Assembly (NCBI GenBank): GCA_002633005.1
Contig: NMRA01000415.1
Location: 124,001-188,000, forward strand
Direction of reading: 5' to 3'
Source: Phoronis australis
Lineage: Eukaryota; Phoronida; Phoronidae
DNA: 64,000 nt
Translations under genes and position numbers: made by a program
The notes under the pieces: generated by a model
The model's input: only the letters and a program-made list of their open reading frames with translations
Database searches by the model: none
What the model was told of the DNA's origin: nothing
Shown: positions 31,319 to 41,814 of the stretch, piece after piece
How positions within the stretch are numbered: the first letter of the stretch is position 1
Layout of the letters: each line of letters begins with the position of its first letter

Positions 31319-34300
31319 GTAAGTAAGCTGCGAAAACTTGAAGCCCAGCACCATGATTTTCTTGCAACATACCTCTGGGAAGAAATCCAGTTATGACAGG
31401 ACTTGCACATCATTTTTTCACACCCTTATCTTCCACTTTGTTCTCATTCAACAAAATCGTTACCATAAACATTCTAGGGTGTGGAACAGTCTCCAAAATT
31501 TGAGACACTGAAGTTCAAGCTGGAAATAAATTTTCTTTTGTGCAAATTGGGACAATTTTGACGTTCATCGCATTTTTTAAATATGCCGGGACATTGTGTT
31601 AGGGCTGTTCCAGCAAAATCTGTGTGGGAGGGGGGGAAGGCAACTGAAATAAAAATTTATGGGTGGTTGCGTTTGATTTAAATTCAAAATGGCTGGTGTT
31701 CGTACTTCAAAAAAAATTAAAATTTACAGGTTTGTTGTTGTTTCATTGGGCCATAAATGTTTGATGGTGGGTAATTTTAGTAAATTTTATAAACAATCCG
31801 CACAGAATCAAAAACTGGAACAAAAATGCAACTTGCAAAAAGTTCCGACTTTTTCACTCCCTCCGATCTCCTCATCGGCATGCCCATAACACCATTTAAG
31901 CACAGGTGCTCGAATTTCTCGATGGCTTATAACCATATATAAGAAACATATGTTTTCTTAGTAATGAATGACGTTAGTGGTGATGGAGGAACAGATAAAC
32001 TCAAGTGCCTGTGCAGTCAACCACAAAAACAAAAAAATTACGGGTGGTTGCATTTCAAACTTATAAAAAATTACGGGTGGTAGGCTGAAGAAATAAATGA
32101 AAAATATGGGTGGTGGGTGCGAAAAAAAGGTGCCTTCCCCCCCTCCCAAACAGATTTTACTGGAACAGCCCTAAGTAAATCAATGAAACTAGAACATCTG
32201 TAGCCTATACAGTATCACATTAATCCCAAAATTTTGGACGTGGCAAATTTTCTGTCTTATAATTCCTGAATTTGGATCAAAATTCCCATCGGCTTGAAGC
32301 TTTTCGTTCATGGTCCGAAATTTTTTTTCTTCAAATCTAAGGAATAAATCGGCCTTCTGTCAAAAAATGAACTTTTGATTTTGACCACTTCATGGTATTG
32401 GTGTCGAATACTTGCTTCATGGAATTGGTGTCTACTTTTTCCTTGGTCATAGAGGTGTACTCTGGTCTTTGGAACATCCGGCGACAGGGCCGTGACTGAT
32501 TACACTGCAGTGGAACTCTCCTTTGTCCCTGAGATAAGAAAGCACGTGAGCTTGTTTTGAAAATCAGGCATATGTTCGTGTCTCTCATTGATGTTGACAA
32601 CGCGAAGAATTTCAGATCATGCATCCACGGGTATTTATCCAGTTTATCAAATTAGCTTTTTCACGTCGAATTTGCTGCCGACAGCACAGCAGCAATACTG
32701 GTCAGTTATTGCATGCACTGATATGGTCTCAAACAAACAATAACCAACCTTCATCTCTAATTAAGCCCAGAAATTACGTCTCATCGGAATGAGGAACAAC
32801 TTACAGTGGCTATAAATTTCCATACCGTCGCAGAAAATAATTTTTATTTGGTCTCTAGGCTCACGTTAGACTTTCAAAGATGTTAGCCAAAATGGCTAAT
32901 GCATCTAAAAACCTTTAGCCATTTTCAAAAATTATTAGCCAAACGCATTCCCTTTTTCCAACCCACGCTATGGATAAAAGTGATGACCGAACTTTTTATT
33001 TTTCATGTGATGCACAGGTCCTTTTCACAATGTTCCATAAGTTAAGATGTTTGCCGAAAAAAGCAAATGAACTTCATTCATAGGTCAGATGACGGGCCCG
33101 AAATGGAGCATTCGAATTAAAATGACGAGCGTTGGTACTAAAATATATTAAAATATCCACGTATCGAGCGATGCGCTCTTTCTCAAGGGTGTGCTACAAA
33201 CTGCTGAAAATATGTGGATAGATCTAAAATAAAATGACACAGGGGACCACATAGTGACATACAATAAACGTGAACATTCTGAACACAACAGGACATAGCA
33301 ACTACCAGTGGGGTAGGGAGAGAGGGAGAGAGAGAGAGATACCCAAACAGAGACATATGCAGCTACTGGAGTCTATTCACTAGACTTGTAGACTCCAGTA
33401 GCTGCGTACGTCTCTGTTTGGATCTCTCTCTCTCTTTCGTCATACGTAGGCCTACCCCACTGATAGTTGCTACCACTTAGCCGACCCAAGTGCCGACCAC
33501 AGAGGCGACTCAGCAGACGGCTCCTAGCCGACCGTTGTTGGTCGGCTGCTGGTAGGCTAGACGACCGGTCGACGGCCGGTCGTCGACCAATTTTCGTGAT
33601 GTGTGCTGTATGTCCTGTTGTGTTCACATTGTTCACATTTATTGTATGTCACTATGTGATCCCCTGTGCCATTTTATTTTAGATCTATCCACGTTTTCAA
33701 CAGTCTGTAGCACATCCTTGAGAAAGTGGGCATCGCTTGATACGTGGGGATATTTTAATATATTTTAGTACCAACGCTCGTCATTTTAGTTCTGGTAGTT
33801 TTACTTTTTTGTGAGCCTTATTTGAATGTATGTCAGAGAATAGTAGTTATTTCAGATTCAACATGCTGAAGATACTTCAAAAGTACGGAGCACTCAAAAG
33901 ACTGGACTTTCTGTACAACAGAGTTGGCCCTGATAAAGGCAAACCCCGTGGCTATTGTTTTGTAACCTACACCTGTAAGGAGGATGCAGAGAGGGCCAAG
34001 AAAGCTTTGAATGGCAAGGTTGGTTTTGTGGATGTATTATTTTCTGTGCTGGTGGTAATTTATGCACGAGGTCATCCAAACCAGAGGATGTTAGACTACG
34101 TTTCTCACGCAACAACACGTGAGTGAAGGTCAAGTATGCTGGATACTTCACTAACGCAATCTAGTGCCAAAATGATAGCTACTGAAATGATTGGTAGGTG
34201 AGGTTGGAATGTTGATTTATGGGGTAGACTTCATGATTTATGGGATAAACTTCATGAATTATGGGATAGCATTTATTGTTTCGATGATGAACATTTTTTG

Positions 34301-35980
34301 TCGCAAGTGCAAGGTGGCGGTGAAACTTGAGATTTTGAATTGAGGACTGTTGTGGTGACCCCTTAACTACATTTTACATCTTGTGTAAAAGGATACCAAA
34401 CACAGTTTTGGCCTATTATACATACTAAAAATGACTTTCCCATCCAGTTCTTTGAAGTAAATTAATGCTCTGTACCCTCGACAATCCTCAAAAGTTTGGA
34501 GGAAAATTTGAAAGTTCCCTTTGAAGTCTGCTAAAGTTGCAAGCGTGACCTACGCTTATAGCGAATTACACGGCAACTGTGGGGAAAGACCATAACGTCC
34601 AATCTGTGACACAGGGAGTATAAGTTTTTCATTGATTCCCACCCTAAACTTAGAAGATTAATGCCAACGATGCACCACCAGGTGGCAGAACAAAGATTGC
34701 TCGAAATCATCAAAACGAGATTTAGTATCCTTTAAAGCTGAAGTTAGCCTTACAAGGTTTACTTTTTTCAAGGTGGTTCTGTCCAAGAGGTTATTTGTCA
34801 AGGAGGCCCACATCCAGACTGAGGTAAGTTTAATACCTGTACTATGATGCAAAACATCGGTGCCTAGTATACACGTATGTTAGTCTTTAAACTCAAAGCT
34901 ACAAGGTGAAGCACCAGTGCTTTTCCTTCACTTCTAACTGTTGCAGCTACCTTGTGTCATCGCATTCTTGTCTTCTCGTACCTTACATGAAGCTAGAAAC
35001 ATATCGTTTTCACTGCACTGTAGGTCGGTGTATATCAACACTTTGCAGTGATCATGTTCCTTAAAGCCACACTCCCCAGACTTTTCCATGCCTTACAAAA
35101 ATAATCGCACATAATAGTTATGAGATGAAAAGAGCATCATGTCTGTTCCCTATTCCCAGCTCTTAACGTCAACTCGGTACACTAATATTGGATGAGCTGT
35201 TGATGTCAGACACAAAGCAAGCTAAGGGAAGTCCAGTTCGCAGTGTCTTGCTGCAGCCATCACTAACACTAATTCCTGACCTATTCAGCATACGATATGG
35301 CGGACGAGTGAAATTTTATTTTGTCAATTTTTTTCTGAAAAAAAAGATTAAGAACATTTCGGTTTGTTGCGGACTTGGTTTTAAGTTGTTGTCATAAAAC
35401 AATAATTGGTAAAGTCTCCATTATGTGCAGCATGGTAATAAGCTTTGAAACACGGGAACAGGGATATTTTAGGCATTATATTTATGGAAAGTACGTGGAG
35501 AATTTCCATACTAGTCAAAGCTGTTGTCTGTACATGACGTCATGTGGCCCGAATCTTCTAGGTTGTCTATTTATAGCACATGCTGTTGGTAAGGTGTCGT
35601 GTTTATCTAAGGTTTATCTATCTTGTTTGTGACTTCTCATTTAAGGATATTTAACCTTGATGGTACTCCTTTAAAACTGGTAATGTACTGATATATAATT
35701 GTATGTACTAATAACATTAGAAATCGTTATTTAGGGACCTGTAAAACAGGAAATAAAACCTGCGTCATGCTCTGTCAGTGCAGAGGACAAGATCAAAGCA
35801 ATAGAAGCCAAACTGAAGAGTATGGAGAAGTCGAAAGAGGAATTTTCTATTGCTCAACAGAATCTCCCTGTGGTGGTTAGGCAGAGAGAGACACCTGGTG
35901 CACATAGGCAGAACTCTGACAGAGTGACATCTGGTAGACACTCAGGACATCATCCATATAAAAAGGCTGTGGATAGGTGA
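31215..35980 (+). CDS. RBM18: RBM18 RNA-binding protein gene (four coding exons; start exon not found)
   Basis: Small RRM protein; the vertebrate orthologue has about 190 residues and no well-established function. Four exons (31215-31318, 33856-34018, 34773-34823, 35735-35980) join in phase into 187 residues plus a TGA stop. The RRM carries RNP2 (LWVGNM) and RNP1 (RGYCFVTY). The tail holds DKIKAIEAKLKSMEK, the motif that marks RBM18. Only the initiator Met and a few residues are missing. Introns hold a TIR element (intron 1) and a fold-back element just upstream of exon 2. Confidence 0.92.
31601..32172. mobile_element. 572-bp TIR element (MITE) in RBM18 intron 1
   Basis: 42-bp terminal inverted repeats (31601-31642 and 32131-32172) starting AGGGCTGTTCCAG with two mismatches, flanked by TA/TAA-type target sequence. 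The interior contains several 'gggtggttg'-type short repeats. There is no transposase, so it is non-autonomous. Confidence 0.9.
32173..33119 (+). other. RBM18: RBM18 intron sequence
   Basis: No exon or further element recognised. Confidence 0.5.
33120..33786. mobile_element. Large fold-back element in RBM18 intron 2
   Basis: Left arm 33120-33374 and right arm 33390-33786 are inverted copies around a 15-bp centre, starting AAATGACGAGCGTTGG and flanked by TA on both sides, as in Tc1/mariner-type targets. The arms include a GA/TC tract. The right arm is longer because of a nested 136-bp insertion. A long RNA hairpin would form in the pre-mRNA. Confidence 0.92.
33473..33608. mobile_element. GACC-rich palindromic element, copy 2, nested in the fold-back arm
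   Basis: The left arm shows the empty site; the insertion is flanked by TA (33471-33472, 33609-33610). It has the same sequence family as 3658-3810. Confidence 0.85.
33856..34018 (+). CDS. RBM18: RBM18 exon with RNP1
   Basis: Acceptor atttcag, donor GTTGGT, phase 2 in and 0 out. FNMLKILQKYGALKRLDFLY, then GKPRGYCFVTY (RNP1), then the last RRM helix EDAERAKKALNGK. The acceptor is only 69 bp after the end of a fold-back element. Confidence 0.93.
34213..34275 (+). repeat. Three 21-bp tandem units
   Basis: Repeats of 'gatttatgggataaacttca' with small changes, inside an RBM18 intron. Confidence 0.8.
34773..34823 (+). CDS. RBM18: RBM18 exon, last RRM strand
   Basis: Fifty-one bases, phase 0 both sides (acceptor ttttcaag, donor GTAAGT). 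VVLSKRLFVKEAHIQTE matches the 'alSKkLvVrwAHaq' strand of RBM18. Confidence 0.85.
35735..35980 (+). CDS. RBM18: RBM18 last coding exon
   Basis: Acceptor atttag, ends in TGA. GPVKQEIKPASCS, then EDKIKAIEAKLKSMEK and a basic His/Arg-rich tail ending in YKKAVDR. The IKAIEAKL motif is the best family marker. Confidence 0.92.
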   Translation, partial: GPVKQEIKPASCSVSAEDKIKAIEAKLKSMEKSKEEFSIAQQNLPVVVRQRETPGAHRQNSDRVTSGRHSGHHPYKKAVDR

Positions 35981-37557
35981 CAGCACTGTAGTCTCACTTT
36001 ATTTATTTATTTTTTATTATGAAATATTATTGTTTAATCTGTTCTTGTCAGTGGCTATGATTGGTTTACTTTAATCAATGTTGGTGCTATAAATGAGATT
36101 ACTGCTGCTGCACATTTGTACTCGAGATCATCCACAGGAAACTTTGTTGGGCTTTGCAATGTTTTGAATGAGTAAAATCGTGGCTGAGGGACGGGCCACA
36201 CAGGCTGGCACCACATCAGAGGAGGGAGGCAGTGGCACCAATATGAGGCGAGAGTGTCCCAAGCATTAGTGGCCTGGCACAAAACTAGGCAGCAACCAGG
36301 GAGTGGCACCGCTACGTCTGCAGTGATATTCCTAGCTAAGTGACAGTGTCACGGCATGACGGATACAATCCGCAATGTAGTGAATTCACCTTGGTGCTGA
36401 GGGCCATGAAACTCACAAATGAGATGACGTCACTGTTGTTGCTGCACCAAATTCTCAGTTACCTCACTGACTGCACTGCATCAATTGTGAATATTCAAAG
36501 TACCTAGTTATTTCTCAAATTTTGAAAATGGACAATGTTTGTCTTTCTTGAAAGTTGCATGTTTGACTGTCACACACTGTTTACAACTGTATTGATGATG
36601 AGTCTTGTAGTTTACACATCCAACTGTTCACTTGCTGGTCATGAGTGGCCAGTGATTCTGTGAGACAACAGACCCTCTGAAATGATGTAGTCTTACCATG
36701 CTTCAAAATTTTAAGCATGATTAAATTGATAGCAAGCAATTCACGCCATGACACTAGTCTTATCATTCTTACTTCTTGGTCTTTGATTTCCCTTCATTTT
36801 GAAACTTGCATTATGGGTTACTTTGTTGATAAGCCATAAAGTACTATAATAATAAAGGCTTTTTGTTTATTATCTGTCTTGTTTTTTGTCTCACACATGT
36901 GGCTGACTGTGCTCATTTTCGAAAACAAAAGCCGAAAATTAATCTTGATGGCAACTCAAATTTCACTAGGTGGCGTTAGTGAAGCACGCATCAGGCTGTC
37001 TGTATTCAGACAACCGCTGGTACACTTTTTCTATCCTGGAACTAGGAAGGTGTAAGGGAGAGAGGGCGGGGGAGGGGGAGTGCACAACCACAGTTTTTAT
37101 AGGAAACGCTTGAGCAGGGAGTTGATACTTTCCCTTCTAAATCCGCAGTATGCCACCAACCTTACCGAACGTGCGGTGCATCCTGATTCATCACTACCAG
37201 ACCATTGTTTTGGAGTGGAATTCCTTGTATGCTTTTTATGACCCCACATTTGTATATGTGGCCGCAAACTATCACCTTGTGGGGTGCCCTGTTAGGTTGT
37301 CCCCTGTCGGCTTGATACCTAAAACCCCTGGTCTGATTATGATGAAATTTGGCACAAAGGTGTAGGGCATCACTAGAGCAGTTCGTGCCACTTTTCAATC
37401 TTACCCGCCCCCTGGTGTCTGAGTGCGCGTAATAGATGTGTAGCTCGTGCTTCCTTGAAGCGCAAATTCATCTTGACGTGAGCGGCTTTTACTATTTCTA
37501 GGAAAATTTGTGTTACAATGTATCTCGCATTTATGGCGACCTGTTGCTGGGAGTACT
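35981..37557. other. RBM18 3' region and intergenic sequence
   Basis: The first ~870 bp are probably RBM18 3' UTR. Around 37325-37400 there is a stretch with 'atgaaatttggcacaaaggt' similar in style to 26528. No other gene. Confidence 0.4.
36851..36856 (+). terminator. RBM18: Polyadenylation signal, probably of RBM18
   Basis: AATAAA about 870 bp after the RBM18 stop, followed by the T-rich sequence expected downstream of a cleavage site. Confidence 0.45.
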
Positions 37558-37718
37558 GGTAAAAAGTAGTAAAAAGACAAACGTTAGTATTGAAATCTAT
37601 TTTAAAATCTCAAAATAGTCTCCATGTTTCGAGTGACACGCTCTTTGTGGTAAATAGTGTGCTGGTCGAAACGTGTGGAATATTTTAATAACGATATTCG
37701 TCTTTTTACGCTATTACC
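37558..37718. mobile_element. Short TIR hairpin element
   Basis: Inverted ends 'gtaaaaagacaaacg' and 'cgtctttttac'. The centre has 'gtttcgagtgacacgctcttt' opposite 'gtgctggtcgaaacgtg', resembling the arms of the fold-back element at 33.1 kb ('tatcgagcgatgcgctcttt'). Probably the same superfamily. Confidence 0.65.
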
Positions 37719-38187
37719 GTTAGTCAAGGAAAGGTTTTTTAACACTCTTTCTTATGTTACTTTTTTGAGGTGAGGACGCCAAGACGAACTTCGGAATGCA
37801 AAAGTGACATTATACTTTTCCTTTTAAGCTCACGGGGATGCTACTTTGTAATTAAAACTAATACAGCTGTATTTAACCTGCTCAAAATTCCATTTGATCC
37901 AATACATACAAGTGATCGTACACATGAGAAATTATTCATATTTCCCTCGTTCTCTGTCGTATCATGCATTCTTGCCAAGAATAATAAAATGATGTGGCTT
38001 TGCTATGGGCGCGCTATTCTATCGTTTTCCGCTCGAGCTTAGGTAGCATCAGGAATAGTTCCTAGTAAGATAAAAAACATTTTAAAATTAAAATCCAGTC
38101 AACTAAAACTGCGAATTAAAGTAATGCATGGAACCTGCCTTAGTAATAACCGGCGAACCAATCGAGTTTCGACAAAAGGCTCGGAGG

Positions 38188-38296
38188 CGAAGCGATACCG
38201 AAGCTAGTTTACAGTGAAACAACACGTGTAGGTGAGATAAAAGGTCATATATATTATGACAAACTAAACTCATACAGATATCGATAAATGTATACA
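38188..38296. repeat. ~100-bp direct repeat, copy 1
   Basis: 'gcgaagcgataccgaagcta' through 'tacagatatcgataaa' recurs at 38609-38705 with small indels. Confidence 0.75.
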
Positions 38297-38608
38297 CACG
38301 TGTTGAACTAGAAAGATAAGTAACAAACAATATGCGGAAGCAACACTGGGACAGCGACATCGGGAAATTAAGTGCAAATAGGGAAGGAAAGAAAATTGGT
38401 TTGGAGGTGGAGGGAAATAGAAATTGCCGGACTAAGAAACCCGAAACTTGGATATAATTATGGACGAGGACCCAGCGTTGCGCCAATCCCCGTGGTAAAC
38501 CACTAATCGTAGAACAAAGAAGGTCACAGACCCGAGAAGCTAGCAATATGATAATGAGTACGAAGCAGAAGCCTATAGCTCAGAAGTTACATCAGTAAAA
38601 TAATTTAA

Positions 38609-38705
38609 ACTGCGAAGCGATTATACCGAAGCTAGTTTACAATGAAACAACACGTGTAGGTGAGATAAATATTATGACAAAGTAAACTACTACAGATATC
38701 GATAA
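38609..38705. repeat. ~100-bp direct repeat, copy 2
   Basis: Counterpart of 38188-38296, 420 bp away. This copy is followed by a GC-rich patch. Confidence 0.75.
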
Positions 38706-38764
38706 AAAGTACAAAAGTTGGAATATGTTGAGCTGTAAAGGTGGGTGACAATCTGCCACAGATG

Positions 38765-38945
38765 CAGCAAAAGAATGCATCCGCGCCGCGCCCGGCCATC
38801 CAAGTTTGCGCCGCCTTGAGTCTTGCGGCCGTGAGCTGCCTTTGGAAATTTACGAGTCGTGGAGCTAATGCACGGCACTGTCTCCCCCGGCCTAGTACCC
38901 GCCCCGGCCCCGCGACCACCGACCCAGCACCGTATCCCCCGGGTT
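38765..38945. other. GC-rich patch
   Basis: About 180 bp of clearly higher GC than all the surroundings (ccgcgccgcgcccggcc, cccgccccggccccgcgacc), open in several frames on both strands because of composition. No function assigned. Confidence 0.5.
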
Positions 38946-39506
38946 TCATTTCTCGCCGTTTAGTGTTGTATCATATGATACCGGCCCTTCATCGTAGGCC
39001 TGACACAACGACAAGGACACGTTTTTCCCAAGACTTGATGGAAACACTCACCAAGGTCTTGTGTATCTAGGAATACGATACCAAAACCGGGAGCTTCTAT
39101 ACATGTAGTTTCCGCATTGTGACTCACCGGCTCACGTACATGTACATCAATTAGTCTCTGCGGTCCGCGGCCTTTTCAGTCTCGGACGCGTGGCTGGCAG
39201 GTGTCGTAGACCTACATGTAATACCAAAGAGTTGTGACGATTCTCTAACCGCCCCGATGTGCCAACCGGAATCGAAAAAAGTAAACCTACCTTTGGTTTT
39301 GACTCTTCTTTTCAAGGAGTTAAAATTTCAATAGGAAATTTCTAGCATTGATACGCATCTGAGGCATTTTTAACCTACAGGGAGAGAAAGATGAATTCAA
39401 CTGACAAAATATCGTCAACGTTGCTTGTATAGGCTCAGTGGACCTGGTTTGTTTCTATTTGTGAACGTGGCCGGAATTAGGAAAGATCACTTGTTCGGCT
39501 GTACGT

Positions 39507-39545
39507 GCGCTATTTGAAGAAAAGTGACTTTTCTTCAAATAGCGC
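39507..39545. repeat. Perfect 19-1-19 palindrome
   Basis: GCGCTATTTGAAGAAAAGT, a single G, then its exact reverse complement. It has no loop of usual size, so it is unlikely to be a structured RNA hairpin. Confidence 0.9.
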
Positions 39546-40971
39546 CCCCCAGGCCCCCCTACCCTTATTGCATTGTGCAATACTGGGACGATCTGAGGAA
39601 TCGGCTGCAATTTCATTCGGGTAGCCCTCAAACAAGCCAAAATTGCCAAAAATTCAGTTGGTTTACAACATTTTTGAACCTGTGGGAAATTTACTTTCAA
39701 AATCTACTGTGTTGACTTACTGTATGTCGCGCATCGGCAGGCCGTGTTGATTTTATCTATTGCATATTTTGTGTTTTAGGCTCTTTCAGTTTTCTTAGCC
39801 CTTGCATTTCAGTTGCAGTAAAAGGGCTAAAAATACAAGACTGAATAAAATTTCTGTCTTTTGGGCTTCTGATGTGTAATAACTTAAAACTTTGAAGGAG
39901 GTGAAGATAATGTGACAAGCCTATCACTATGTGTTCTGCTAGGCAAACCCAGTGTGAACTGTGCCCCGTGAGACACGCCGAAGTCGTCATTAAGAACCAA
40001 TGAGTTCCGTTTCCCACGATTAACTTAGACCATAGGCCTATGATGACAATAATTCGACTAATTATGACAGGAACTGGTGAGTTTTGAGATCATAAATTGC
40101 CGAAAGCAAGGGGTGTACCCCGTAGAACAAGGTTCGTGTGAGAAAATAAAACGAGACTAAACACGACAAGGCTTCGGTGCACTGAGCTGGAATCTTATGT
40201 TGAGTTGGGATAAAGATAACGCTAAAGATAATGCTTTCCGTACAACCATGGAAAATTTCTCGTTGCAACGGTTTTGGCTCGCACGTGTTTTGCCGTGCAC
40301 CGATCGAGAACGCTGCTTCACTGGTGCACTGGCAGCTTCATTGCTCTTGCAATCTAATGTCACAGGTTTCAACTCGTCGCTTATCGATGGATCTGACACA
40401 ACAAGGAAACAAAGGCGTAAGTGGCATGACAAAGGAAAATAGAGTTATTACACTGTTTTTGCACATTGTACGTGTGTAATGAATATTGTTATTAAATAGT
40501 AAAGTTGTGAATCGTAGGAAAGCGACCTGCCAGTGCATCTCTCAAGCTGGTTAACTCCATGTCTACATGTACTAATTTGCGTATCCTTTTCGAGATAGGC
40601 CTACTTGATGTTGCAAGAGGACTTTTATTCACAAACTTTGTTCGGCCTATGAAGATGTGACACCTAATATTACGTGCGTGTCAGCATTTGCCAAGTTTGA
40701 AATTATTTCCTCATTGGCTAATTACCAGCCATAGCTCTGGCAACTCTCGATTATAGTGTCTGTGTTAAATTCTAGGCACGAAGCAATACCAACTACATGT
40801 ATTGAAAAATGGTTGTCACTCGACTTTCACCATGCAATCAGCATTGATTTTCGGAACTATTCAGTATTTGGTTTCAATTTAGACTTTCTGTAACTGCTGA
40901 TGAATCTGAATAATTGTCCACTCATTGGAAAACCTGGTAGAGTAATTTGTTAATTTACAGATGACGAGAGG

Positions 40972-40981
40972 CTATATATAT
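40972..40981 (+). promoter_or_regulatory. TATA box of the CTHRC1-like gene
   Basis: CTATATATAT about 70-78 bp before the ATG at 41050; with the usual ~30 bp spacing the transcript would start near 41005, giving a 5' UTR of about 45 bases. Confidence 0.55.
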
Positions 40982-41049
40982 GAGACAGTTATGACCAGTT
41001 CGTACTCTTGACTGTGGAACGGTCTGTTTCCTTCGAGGTAAATCTCGAC

Positions 41050-41814
41050 ATGGAGATACATTTTCGTCTCCTCGTCTTGGTGCTAAGCGCTCTGCTATCG
41101 ATTGGCGTCGACGCAGCCAATGCCAAGTCAAAACCGTCGTCTTCGTTTAAGGAGTCCCAAATAGCGTTGAACAAATATCACGATTATATTTTTGAACAGT
41201 TGAATGACAGTACCTCAAAACTGACCTTTGTGGAGAACAAGATCAAAGAATTAGAATCTTTGTTTGAAGACAGGATTACGAAGCTGGAAACTAAGCTGAA
41301 AGCTAGCTTGACTAGGCAGATTTCAAGAACACCGCACATGGAAGACCTGGAAATGAAAGTAAACGAGCTGAAGTCGCGAACCAGAAACGTAGCTTACGAA
41401 TCGTGGTACAGCTACGTTGAAAAGAGCCCCGACTCTGCGAATATGGACATCATCAAAAATATGAAGTTTAATAAGAAGGAAAAGAGCAGTGACTTGAAGA
41501 TCGAGTTTTACACAAATTTTGGCTTGGAAGGAGTACAATACAACTGTGATCGAATGTGCACCAAGTATCAAGTCCTTGTCAACGGGCAGAATTGTGCAAG
41601 TCCAATCGACGCTACTATTTTTATGGAGACAGCTAAAAGCAACACGGAGTTTATAATTCCGTCTACGATGGTTGGAATTTGTCACGGAATTCCCAGTGGC
41701 GCAGTCGCTATACAAATACGCACTACAAAGTGTGAAGAGGCCCGTTTCGCACTACACACCATTACCGGATGGCGCATGAATTCCAGAATAATTGTGGAGG
41801 AACTCTTCAATTAA
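41050..41814 (+). CDS. Secreted coiled-coil protein with CTHRC1-type C-terminal domain
   Basis: 254 residues in one exon. The start at 41050 is chosen because a signal peptide (MEIHFRLLVLVLSALLSIGV) follows directly; the frame upstream has no earlier ATG. Residues ~35-115 form a coiled coil (heptad-like LTFVENKIKELESLFEDRIT). Residues ~150-254 match the C-terminal domain of collagen triple helix repeat-containing protein 1: YQVLVNGQNCASPIDATIF, then GICHGIPSGAVAIQI and the end GWRMNSRIIVEELFN (CTHRC1 ends with a W..vSRIIIEEL motif). Cysteines at the family positions suggest disulfides. There is no Gly-X-Y repeat, so trimerisation, if any, would be by the coiled coil. CTHRC1 itself acts in extracellular matrix and Wnt signalling; the role here is unknown. 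Confidence 0.85.
   Translation: MEIHFRLLVLVLSALLSIGVDAANAKSKPSSSFKESQIALNKYHDYIFEQLNDSTSKLTFVENKIKELESLFEDRITKLETKLKASLTRQISRTPHMEDLEMKVNELKSRTRNVAYESWYSYVEKSPDSANMDIIKNMKFNKKEKSSDLKIEFYTNFGLEGVQYNCDRMCTKYQVLVNGQNCASPIDATIFMETAKSNTEFIIPSTMVGICHGIPSGAVAIQIRTTKCEEARFALHTITGWRMNSRIIVEELFN

Larger units (their letters stand above)
37719..40971. other. Intergenic region with repeats, no recognised gene
   Basis: Holds a pair of ~100-bp direct repeats, a GC-rich patch and a 39-bp perfect palindrome (listed separately). Short frames on both strands show no recognisable similarity. Confidence 0.4.

Noticed and set aside
38632-39070. Protein genes on both strands in the GC-rich patch
   Set aside because: Frames are open because of GC composition and overlap each other; no domain, start context or splice pattern supports either.
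41323-41715. 130-codon minus-strand frame
   Set aside because: Complete antisense shadow of the CTHRC1-like gene.
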